From Planctomycetota bacterium (GTDB lineage: Bacteria > Planctomycetota > UBA1135 > GCA-002686595): a stretch of DNA of 5,704 nt. Position 1 is the stretch's first letter. Every line of letters starts with the position of its first letter. Location of the stretch: positions 1-5,704 of the forward strand of contig JAPKBY010000135.1 of assembly GCA_028823185.1 (NCBI GenBank), read 5' to 3'. The notes beneath the pieces are model-generated. The model was not told the DNA's origin and did no database searches. It saw nothing but the letters and a program-made list of their open reading frames with translations. A program made the translations under genes and the position numbers. Below are positions 1 to 5,704 of the stretch, piece by piece.

Positions 1-2276
1 CAGAGGGCGAGCAGATACATCTCTGTCAGCACCTGTGTCGGGGTCTTTTGGGACTCAACCCAGCGCGTGATGAGGCCCCCCTCCGTGATCTTCTTGTGGA
101 CTACGTCACCATTCAGAAGGTGGAGAGCTTGAGAGAGAGAAGGCTCAAGCGTGACCTCACAAGCGCAGACGCTGCCGCGCTCGCTTCGACCAAAGGTCTT
201 GAGGAAATAATTAGTGGTAGCGCCATCGGCGATCTCAATGGCGCGTGCTCCCAATGGCAGGCCGTTGAACTTTTGAGGGACCTCCGTCGCTTGGCAGTAG
301 AGGTCTAAGAGAGTCTCGGCGCGGACACGTCGCACTTGGAAGCGTGCCGTGTTTCGTAGGTCCTCTCGATTTGTCTCGTTCGAGGCCGTGTCGCGTTGAT
401 AAGAGCGAGAGTTGGTGATGTCCCGGACGAGCTGTTTGAAATCGAAGTCATACGAGACCAGTCGTAGAGAGAGTTCGTCGAGGAGAGCTGCGTTGGACGG
501 AGGGTTAGAGACTCTGAAGTCATCTACGGGCTCTACGATTCCTGGCCCCATGAAGTAAGCCCAGACCCTGTTCGCGAGGGAGCGAGCGAACCAAGGGTTC
601 TCTCCTGAGGTTATCCAATCTGCGAGGGCGTGACGTCTGTCGCGCCCCTCAAGATCAGGTATCTCTCCGCCGAGGAAGGCGGGCTTCATGACTCGATCAC
701 TGACTGGGTGACGAATCTGCCCCGAGCTCTTGTCGTAGATGATCCTCTCACGAGGATCTTCGGCGGCCTTGCGCCCGACCTGGGAGACGAAGGCTGCGAA
801 GCCGTAGTAGTCGTCTTGAGTCCATCGGTCGAAGGGATGGTTGTGGCATTTTGCACATTGAATGCGGATGCCCAGGAATGCTTGTGCGATGTTCTCTGCT
901 AAGACGAGGTCATCTCTCTCTACTTGATAGAAGTTGGTCGGAGGGTTGCTGAACGTTCCTCCAGAGGCGCCCAGTATTTGGCGCACCATCTCGTCGACTG
1001 GAAGATTCTCGGAGATCCGGTCGCGGATCCATTCGAAGTAGAGGAGGGCGGCCTTCTCTGAGATGTCATTGTTGGAGCGGATGCGAAGCAGTTCAGCCCA
1101 TTGCATCACCCAGATCTCAGCAAACTCTTTGCGATCTAATAGTTGATCGATCAAGTCGGCACGCTTCGTCGTGGATTTGTCAGCGATGAAACCAGCCCTG
1201 TCACTTTGGCTCGGCAAGGCGCCGACGATGTCGATGTAGACCCGGCGAAGGAAGGTCTCGTCATTACAGATGCCAGAGGGTGTCACGCGCACACGGCGCA
1301 GCTTCTGCTCTACGAATTCGTCCACATAGTTAGCTGGATGGATCCCCTCTGCCGAGTCATGCCAGCGCGCGGGAGGAGCATCGCGGATGACGGTCACGGC
1401 GGTGCCGACTGTATGTACGTCATAGCTGGCGGTGACGAAGGCTTCACCGGGGACACCTGAGCGCACAGCCCCGCCATTAGAGAGGCCGGCGGAGACATCA
1501 TTCGAGGTGCGCAAGATGGCGGAGTCGGTGACGTCCCGATCAGTGCCGTCCGAGTAGTGAGCGCGGACGATGAGTTGGACCGTCCTCTCTGATCCCCTGA
1601 GGAGGAGCTCTGGTGGGAGCAGTTCGATGTGTGTGACCTTTGGGGTGAGCTTGGGATCAGCGGGAGCGCCCTTGTCGATCCAGCGTCGCAGCAGCTCATA
1701 CTCGCGACCTTCGGGCTCCAGCAGGCGCCCGCCTGTGTGAGGGACGGCGCCGGTGACTTTTTCTAAGAGGAGACTGCTCGCAGGGAATGCAAAGTTGAGG
1801 CGTCGGCCAGGGAGCTCTTCCGTGAGGGCTTTGTGATCACCACCCGGGTCATAGCCAAAGAGCGAGAGGTGGAAGCCATCTTTCCCTTTCGATTGGCCGT
1901 GGCAGGTGCCGGCGTTGCACCCGGCAGCGGTAAAGATAGGGACGACGTCTAACTTAAAGCTGACATCAGGAGTGATGTTTGAGTTGGAGACCTTGATCGG
2001 GATCATTCGCGACTGACCGCGCGAGTGGACTTTTAGGCTGGTCTCTCCATCTGCGAGCGGAGTGAGTACGCCATCCCGGATGTTGGCTATGGATTCATCG
2101 ACGATCCTCATTACGGAGTTGGCGGTCAAATCGATGGATGAAGAGTCGTAGTCCTCTCCGATGACCACGATGCGCTGTGAGTCGAGCGCATCATCGAGGT
2201 GGATCTCGGCCGGATAGACGGAGAAGTTGATGACTGTGTCGCCGGCGGCGAGAGCGAAGAGCAGCTCCAAGATCAT
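1..2276 (-). CDS. DUF1549/DUF1553 protein with cytochrome-c-like domain, 3' end cut by window
   Basis: The frame is open from the ATG at 2276 to the left edge, giving 758 codons with no stop; the C-terminus lies outside. Regions in order: Ig/BIG2-like beta segment (about 17-97); cytochrome-like domain (about 105-206) with C120-x4-C125-H126, the family-typical GKDGFHLSLFGYDP stretch and the closing helix ELLRRWIDKGAP; second BIG2-like domain (about 215-298); DUF1549 (about 314-505) with CAKCHNHPFDRW at 474-485; DUF1553 from about 546, including FLKTFGRSERGSVCACE and LSQALHLLNGD. These match the planctomycete DUF1549/DUF1553 family, usually exported and often predicted to bind haem c, but without an established reaction. 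The ATG is the only usable start: it has a strong GGAGGAG four bases upstream, and upstream codons in frame reach a stop with no ATG, GTG or TTG. The N-terminus (MILELLFALAAG) is hydrophobic but lacks positive residues, so export is uncertain. By family length, roughly 50-150 residues are probably missing. Family assignment is secure; electron transfer or any enzymatic role is inference. Confidence 0.93.
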   Translation of the reverse strand, partial: MILELLFALAAGDTVINFSVYPAEIHLDDALDSQRIVVIGEDYDSSSIDLTANSVMRIVDESIANIRDGVLTPLADGETSLKVHSRGQSRMIPIKVSNSNITPDVSFKLDVVPIFTAAGCNAGTCHGQSKGKDGFHLSLFGYDPGGDHKALTEELPGRRLNFAFPASSLLLEKVTGAVPHTGGRLLEPEGREYELLRRWIDKGAPADPKLTPKVTHIELLPPELLLRGSERTVQLIVRAHYSDGTDRDVTDSAILRTSNDVSAGLSNGGAVRSGVPGEAFVTASYDVHTVGTAVTVIRDAPPARWHDSAEGIHPANYVDEFVEQKLRRVRVTPSGICNDETFLRRVYIDIVGALPSQSDRAGFIADKSTTKRADLIDQLLDRKEFAEIWVMQWAELLRIRSNNDISEKAALLYFEWIRDRISENLPVDEMVRQILGASGGTFSNPPTNFYQVERDDLVLAENIAQAFLGIRIQCAKCHNHPFDRWTQDDYYGFAAFVSQVGRKAAEDPRERIIYDKSSGQIRHPVSDRVMKPAFLGGEIPDLEGRDRRHALADWITSGENPWFARSLANRVWAYFMGPGIVEPVDDFRVSNPPSNAALLDELSLRLVSYDFDFKQLVRDITNSRSYQRDTASNETNREDLRNTARFQVRRVRAETLLDLYCQATEVPQKFNGLPLGARAIEIADGATTNYFLKTFGRSERGSVCACEVTLEPSLSQALHLLNGDVVHKKITEGGLITRWVESQKTPTQVLTEMYLLAL
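843..857 (-). other. CX2CH candidate haem-attachment motif in DUF1549
   Basis: Residues 474-478 read CAKCH within CAKCHNHPFDRWTQDDYYGF, the hallmark of DUF1549. It fits the classical haem c consensus. However, the following HNHPFDRW block is highly conserved in the family and could form a metal site instead, so haem attachment is likely but not certain. Confidence 0.7.
1899..1919 (-). other. CX4CH candidate haem-attachment motif
   Basis: Residues 120-126 of the DUF1549/DUF1553 protein read CNAGTCH, which is C-x4-C-H instead of the usual C-x2-C-H. CX4CH haem sites are known in Desulfovibrio tetrahaem cytochrome c3. The surrounding sequence (SSLLLEKVTGAVPHTGGRLL, then a WIDKGAP helix) resembles a planctomycete cytochrome c domain. 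The position where that domain usually carries an MP motif instead has PHTGG, so H180 is a candidate axial ligand. Haem binding itself is not shown by sequence. Confidence 0.6.
2273..2276 (-). promoter_or_regulatory. ATGA stop/start overlap (translational coupling)
   Basis: On the minus strand, ATG (2276-2274) starts the DUF1549/DUF1553 gene and TGA (2275-2273) ends the PPC gene. This four-base overlap, with the strong ribosome binding site just upstream, is the standard arrangement for termination-reinitiation. It suggests the two proteins are made in linked amounts. Confidence 0.85.
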
Positions 2277-4732
2277 GAGGCTCCTCCATTGGTGGGCGGG
2301 GCGTCGGCTATTTCACGCTCGCGGACGCGTTCAGCGTGTTCTCTGCGCAGCTTCTCAAGGCGCGTTGGGGGACGCTCCTTCTTCACTTCAGGACTCTTGG
2401 GCTCCTCTTTCTTCACGACGGGGACGGGCTTCTTCTCGATCACGACCTTCGGAGGCGTGTTTACGTGCAGCTCTGCCGCAGAGAGGCCTTGGATGAGCGT
2501 ACCGCCATCGAGTGTAAAGGTCGCGTTGAAGGAGAGCGTGCGGTGCCGGCCTGTGGGCGCCTCTGTACCTGCGCTGATGGGAAAGATCAGCGAGTCAGTG
2601 TTCGCGTCTAGGGTCAACGCTGGAGTGGTGACTTGGTGGGGTAGCCCGAGGAGGTTGACTCGAGCGGTACCTCTAAACCCATCGTGCCGTGTCACCTCAA
2701 CAAACATGTCTCCCGTGCTGCCTTGGTCGACGCTCACGGACTGTGTCTTGAAGCTGACAAATGGCCGCTCGATGACGAGCTCGAAGATCTGGGTGGCTAA
2801 GCGTGCGCGGCCTCCTGGAATGTTTGCTTCGGCTGCAATGACGAGAGGCCAAGAGCCCAGCGCCGCGTCGCTGCTCGCGTCGAAATGTATCAACGTGCTC
2901 AACGCTCCCTCAGGAATGCTGGCTCCGCGGGTAGCGGTGACGCCGGGTGGTAGCGAGACCAAGGCTAGAGAGATCTCACCGTTGTAACCCTCACTGCGCT
3001 CAGCGACGATCTCTACTGAGAGCAGGCCGTTCTGCAAGAGAGGGACCTGGGGAGCGATCGCGCGTACGCTGAAAGGAGCGACTTCCGTGACAGCGAGCGG
3101 GAGGCGATCGAGCGTGTGTGTCCAGTAGATCTGGTTGTTGCGTCCCTCTACGAGGAGCACCTCATCACGTAGTTCAGAGCTGACGCCACCTGCCCCGACG
3201 CCGCTGACCTTGATGAGAGCCTCTGCCTCTTCAGCGGTGGCTTCTGCTTCAAAGAGCAAGGGCACATTGCTCGTGCCCGCGCGCACAGGTAACGCGGTGG
3301 CCGTTACGCCTGGAGGGAGATCTCCCAGCGCGATAGCGATCTCACCGGAGAATGAGTCCCGCTCGACCTGAATTGCGATGACGCTGCGGCCGGCACGCGG
3401 GACACAGACATATTTCCGTACTCCGCCGAGCCCAATGCTAAGGCTGGGGCGTGAGCGGTCGACCTCAAGCCTGTATGCGTGCGTCGGGCCTCCGCTCCCT
3501 AGGTGGTCTGCGATCGTAAGGACATAGTCACCGTCTGCTGGAGCGGTGAAGTCGAGCTTGCTGTCGGGGCCGTCGTCGTCGTCATTGGAGGAGATTTGAT
3601 CAGCATTAGCTGCGTGAACGCTGAGGACTGAATCAAGCGGAGAGCGAAGACTGCGCGCATGAACCTTGAGCTCCCAGCGCTCGCCTTTCTTTGCAGTGAA
3701 GCGGAAGGAGTCCCGGTCACCTGGCGCCTCTAGGACTCCGTTCAAAGCTGCGGGCGCTGTGAAACGAGTGGCGAGATCATGTGACTCATCCGGCTCAGCA
3801 GCGAGGACGTTTGTGAGTGAGGAGGCCCGAAGAAAGATCGGTGTTGGACTGATGCCTTGTGAGTCTTCGATGTGAACAGCTGAGACGCCGGGGAGGGTGG
3901 GTCCCCAAGCTGACCTAGCTGTACTAAGAGTCACCGTCGCCTCCATGACGCCGGCTCCATCGCCGAGAGCGCTGAGGGTGAGAGGCTCACCTTCCGGTCC
4001 ACCTGCAGGGACGGCGAAGATGGGGCGCGGGAAGCTCCCGACGTGAAGCCGGTAGCGACAGTTGCCATTCCCCTTGTAGGAGCTCTCACGGACATGGACA
4101 AGATGGCGACCGCTCTTGTTGAGGACGACGCTGAAGACACCATCTTGCCTCCCTAAGGACGAGTCGTCGGAGGAGGCGATTCGGAAGCCATCTGGATCGA
4201 AGAGGGCTATGGCGGAATCAAAGAGCGTGTCGCCTAGACGCAGCCCCTCGATCTCAACGGAGACGCGCTGACCGCTGACTCCCTCAAAGGCATAGAGGTC
4301 GAGATCCTCATCGTCTGCGACGCCGTTAATGGTCGAGTTGATCTCGATCAGTTGAGCCTCTGGAGAGGTCCCGTTGGGTTCCGCTTCAAAGACCTCTTCA
4401 AGGACACCGACAGAGAAGGTTCGCAGATTGGAGAGGCCTGTGGCTGTGCGAACACGGAGAGAGTGAAGACCTAAGGGGCAGTCATCGGCGACGATGACAT
4501 GGGCGGTGACTCGGTCACCCTCGGCGGTGATCTCTTTGAGGCTGAGGCCTTCTGTGTCGAAGAGGATTCCGCGCGCTGAATTGAGCGCGCTACCAGAGAG
4601 TTGGAGCTCTATCTCAAAGCCTCGCTGAAAACCACGCGGTTGGAGGAGCTCTAGAGAGGGAAATTGAGCGAGGCTCGGTGCTGCGAGCGCAGAGACCGAG
4701 AGGAGCGCAGCTGTCAGTTGGCTAATGCGCAC
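2273..4732 (-). CDS. Secreted PPC-domain protein with Ig-like repeats and charged tail
   Basis: A complete 819-residue protein. An N-terminal signal peptide (about residues 1-22, R2 then a hydrophobic core, ending S-L-A before QF) predicts export. Next come a beta-rich domain common in planctomycete PPC proteins (about 24-108, with GLHSLRVRTATGLSNLRTFSVG), PPC domain 1 (about 112-232: EAEPNGTSPEAQ, DEDLDLYAFEG, CRYRLHVGSFPRP) and PPC domain 2 (about 312-425: AAEPDESHDLA, GDRDSFRFTAKKGERW, acidic SSNDDDDGPDSK, GDYVLTIAD). Three related Ig-like segments follow (about 458-513, 579-636, 682-738), then a Lys/Pro/Glu-rich tail (759-819). PPC folds are non-catalytic beta sandwiches, often appended to secreted enzymes; no catalytic motif is visible, so a scaffold, adhesive or partner-binding role is inferred. 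The start is GTG, 7 bases after the DUF1501 stop and without a clear Shine-Dalgarno; it is chosen because it places the signal peptide exactly at the N-terminus. The stop overlaps the next gene's ATG. Confidence 0.93.
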   Translation of the reverse strand: MRISQLTAALLSVSALAAPSLAQFPSLELLQPRGFQRGFEIELQLSGSALNSARGILFDTEGLSLKEITAEGDRVTAHVIVADDCPLGLHSLRVRTATGLSNLRTFSVGVLEEVFEAEPNGTSPEAQLIEINSTINGVADDEDLDLYAFEGVSGQRVSVEIEGLRLGDTLFDSAIALFDPDGFRIASSDDSSLGRQDGVFSVVLNKSGRHLVHVRESSYKGNGNCRYRLHVGSFPRPIFAVPAGGPEGEPLTLSALGDGAGVMEATVTLSTARSAWGPTLPGVSAVHIEDSQGISPTPIFLRASSLTNVLAAEPDESHDLATRFTAPAALNGVLEAPGDRDSFRFTAKKGERWELKVHARSLRSPLDSVLSVHAANADQISSNDDDDGPDSKLDFTAPADGDYVLTIADHLGSGGPTHAYRLEVDRSRPSLSIGLGGVRKYVCVPRAGRSVIAIQVERDSFSGEIAIALGDLPPGVTATALPVRAGTSNVPLLFEAEATAEEAEALIKVSGVGAGGVSSELRDEVLLVEGRNNQIYWTHTLDRLPLAVTEVAPFSVRAIAPQVPLLQNGLLSVEIVAERSEGYNGEISLALVSLPPGVTATRGASIPEGALSTLIHFDASSDAALGSWPLVIAAEANIPGGRARLATQIFELVIERPFVSFKTQSVSVDQGSTGDMFVEVTRHDGFRGTARVNLLGLPHQVTTPALTLDANTDSLIFPISAGTEAPTGRHRTLSFNATFTLDGGTLIQGLSAAELHVNTPPKVVIEKKPVPVVKKEEPKSPEVKKERPPTRLEKLRREHAERVREREIADAPPTNGGAS
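2276..2458 (-). other. Lys/Pro/Glu-rich C-terminal tail of the PPC protein
   Basis: Residues 759-819 change abruptly from beta-sandwich sequence to low-complexity charged sequence. First comes a Pro/Lys/Glu/Val part (KVVIEKKPVPVVKKEEPK and similar), then a strongly charged, probably helical part (RLEKLRREHAERVREREI), and finally a short flexible end DAPPTNGGAS. It has no hydrophobic anchor and no sorting motif I recognise. It may be a flexible spacer or an electrostatic contact with cell wall, DNA, polyanions or a partner protein; this is inference. Confidence 0.75.
2281..2287 (-). promoter_or_regulatory. Strong Shine-Dalgarno (GGAGGAG) for the DUF1549/DUF1553 gene
   Basis: The minus strand reads GGAGGAG, then CCTC, then ATG at 2276. 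This lies entirely within the coding sequence of the PPC gene, whose final codons AAT GGA GGA GCC TCA (NGGAS) contain the site. It fixes the start of the downstream gene and allows independent re-initiation by ribosomes finishing the PPC protein. Confidence 0.85.
2519..3361 (-). repeat. Three related Ig-like segments in the PPC protein
   Basis: Three segments share the pattern R-x(2)-[FY]-x-G-x(3)-[IV]-x-L-x(2)-LP-x(2)-VT, allowing one or two extra residues after the R, followed by a beta-rich stretch. They begin at RDSFSGEIAIALGDLPPGVT (residue 458), RSEGYNGEISLALVSLPPGV (579) and RHDGFRGTARVNLLGLPHQV (682). Spacings are about 121 and 103 residues. Each looks like one immunoglobulin-like or COG1470-type beta sandwich. 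The resemblance is at protein level; the DNA copies have diverged, which points to old duplications and not a recent tandem repeat. Confidence 0.7.
4667..4732 (-). other. Signal peptide of the PPC protein
   Basis: Residues 1-22 begin MRIS, followed by an Ala/Leu/Ser-rich hydrophobic core and a small-residue S-L-A that fits a signal peptidase I site before Q23. There is no lipobox cysteine, so a Sec-exported, non-lipidated protein is expected. The exact cleavage position is a reading by eye; A17 and A18 are possible alternatives. Confidence 0.75.
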
Positions 4733-4739
4733 AGTCGGA

Positions 4740-5704
4740 TCAGGCGAGGATGTCGCGCAGGAGGTTGCCGTTCTCTTGGATGCTCAAGGGGCGGTCCCCG
4801 GGAGACATGAGTTCTTTGTCTGGCTGAATTCCAGTGAGCATGAAGACCGTACGGGCGAAGTCCTCAGGGCCGACTCGCTTCTCCTCAGGCGCAGAGGCCG
4901 TGGCGTCGGATCGCCCGTGCACATAGCCACGCTTTACGCCTCCTCCGGCCATGACCACGCTGAAGCAGCCGGGCCAGTGATCGCGCCCACCCTTGGGGTT
5001 GATCTTCGGTGTGCGCCCAAACTCGGAGGTGAGCAGGACGAGGGTTGTGTCTAGAAGCCCGCGCTCGTCTAGGTCAATTAGGAGCCTGGCGAAGGCTTGG
5101 TCTACTTGAGGTAGGTTCTTTTTGAGGCCCTTATGAATGCCCTCGTGATGATCCCATCCGCCGACATTGATCGTGACATAGCGCACGCCTGCCTCAACTA
5201 GGCGACGACCAAGGAGCATCCTTTGACCGGCTTGGTTGCGTCCGTAGAGGTCGCGGACCTTGTCGTCTTCTTGCTCGATCCGGAAGGCATCCTTCGCGCT
5301 TTGACTCCCGAGGAGGTCGTAGGCTCGCTCATAGAAAGAGTCCATGGCGATGAGCTCATCGGAGCACTGTGAGCTGGAGAATTCAGAGTTTACGTGGTCA
5401 AGGAGGGCGCGCCTTCGATTGAAGCGGTCGCTGTTGACGTCGCTAGGCGCGTCTAGATCACGGACGCGAAAGTTGTCGCTCGCAGGGTCGGCGCCGAGAC
5501 CAAAGGGAGCGTATGAGGAGCTCAGGTATCCGCTACCAGCGAAGCTGCTCGCGACACCCGGAACACAGACATAGGGAGGTAGATCTCTCTGAGGACCGAG
5601 CTCGTGTGCCGTGATGCTGCCCATGGAGGGGAAGATGACTGCGGGGCTAGGTCGATAGCCCGTGAGCATGTTGTGAGTCCCGCGGTCATGATCGGCTTCG
5701 TTGT
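4740..5704 (-). CDS. DUF1501 protein (alkaline phosphatase/sulfatase fold), 5' end cut by window
   Basis: The frame is open to the right edge, giving 320 sense codons before the TGA at 4742-4740. The ATG at 5669 is internal, not the start: the eleven codons before it read NEADHDRGTHN and join MLTGYRPSPA to form a block typical of the middle of DUF1501 proteins. Other family signatures are HELGPQRDLPPYVCVPG, LVEAGVRYVTINVGGWDHHEG (5145-5162 for the GGWDHH core), TSEFGRTPKIN (around 5007-5030), GGRDHWPGCFSVVMAGGG (around 4968-4990), and the ending PEDFARTVFMLTGI with LRDILA. The Asp/His residues in GGWDHH and GRDHWPG are candidate metal ligands by analogy with the alkaline phosphatase superfamily; this is inference. 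Family members are usually about 400-480 residues, so some 100-150 N-terminal residues, including any Tat or Sec signal, lie outside. The substrate is unknown; sulfatase- or phosphatase-like hydrolysis in the envelope is plausible but unproven. It is the first of the three genes seen here. Confidence 0.93.
   Translation of the reverse strand, partial: NEADHDRGTHNMLTGYRPSPAVIFPSMGSITAHELGPQRDLPPYVCVPGVASSFAGSGYLSSSYAPFGLGADPASDNFRVRDLDAPSDVNSDRFNRRRALLDHVNSEFSSSQCSDELIAMDSFYERAYDLLGSQSAKDAFRIEQEDDKVRDLYGRNQAGQRMLLGRRLVEAGVRYVTINVGGWDHHEGIHKGLKKNLPQVDQAFARLLIDLDERGLLDTTLVLLTSEFGRTPKINPKGGRDHWPGCFSVVMAGGGVKRGYVHGRSDATASAPEEKRVGPEDFARTVFMLTGIQPDKELMSPGDRPLSIQENGNLLRDILA

Noticed and set aside
48..1699. 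Several short open frames on both strands (for example 48-308, 630-902, 1143-1460, and minus-strand 305-523 and 1394-1699)
   Set aside because: All overlap the continuous DUF1549/DUF1553 reading frame, which has dense family motifs. None has its own convincing domain or ribosome binding site.
2199..2987. Long plus-strand open frame (262 codons) opposite the end of the PPC gene, extending into the start of the DUF1549/DUF1553 gene
   Set aside because: It lies antisense to clearly conserved protein sequence, its translation is Ser/Arg/Val-rich without domain signatures, and it spans the junction of two real genes. It is a shadow frame.
3571..3586. GTC/GAC trinucleotide run resembling a microsatellite
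   Set aside because: It is only four repeats and encodes the acidic NDDDDGPD loop typical of PPC domains, probably a calcium-binding or surface loop, so no special repeat is needed to explain it.
4733..4739. Possible intergenic promoter or terminator between DUF1501 and the PPC gene
   Set aside because: The gap is only 7 bases, with no hairpin or T-run; there is no room for either element.
4725..5054. Plus-strand open frame of 109 codons opposite the DUF1501 C-terminus
   Set aside because: The minus strand here encodes the most conserved DUF1501 motifs (TSEFGRTP, GRDHWPG); the plus-strand translation shows no recognisable feature.
1..5704. CRISPR array, tRNA/rRNA, insertion sequence, phage or toxin-antitoxin genes
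   Set aside because: The whole window is explained by three continuous coding frames on one strand. I saw no direct-repeat array, inverted terminal repeats, transposase motifs or RNA gene signatures.

Overview
The window is a piece of one minus-strand operon with no gene-free stretch. It holds three tightly packed genes, in transcription order: a DUF1501 protein (5' end cut by the right edge), a secreted PPC-domain/Ig-like protein (complete), and a DUF1549/DUF1553 cytochrome-c-like protein (3' end cut by the left edge). The first two genes are 7 bases apart. The last two overlap in an ATGA junction, so the group is very likely cotranscribed and at least partly translationally coupled. The operon promoter and terminator both lie outside the window.

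This combination of families (DUF1501, planctomycete-type PPC proteins, DUF1549/DUF1553 with planctomycete cytochrome motifs) is characteristic of Planctomycetota and is also seen in Verrucomicrobiota and Lentisphaerota. A planctomycete or close PVC relative is the best guess. The base composition looks moderately GC-rich by eye, and nothing suggests recent transfer, a phage or a mobile element.

Right part (4740-5704): DUF1501, an alkaline-phosphatase/sulfatase-fold protein of unproven substrate. Middle (2273-4732): an 819-residue exported protein with a GTG start and signal peptide, an N-terminal beta domain, two PPC domains, three related Ig-like repeats and an unusual charged Lys/Pro/Glu-rich C-terminal tail. 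Left (1-2276): at least 758 residues with an N-terminal Ig-like region, a cytochrome-like domain carrying CX4CH, a second Ig-like domain, DUF1549 with a CX2CH motif, and the start of DUF1553.

The likely picture is an envelope- or surface-localised module: a hydrolase-fold enzyme, an adhesive/scaffold protein and a putative multi-domain haem protein. Such modules are abundant in planctomycetes but have no settled biochemical role. I did not find an entirely new system. The most interesting points are the two different candidate haem motifs in one protein, the charged tail of the PPC protein, and the way that tail's last codons serve as the ribosome binding site of the next gene.
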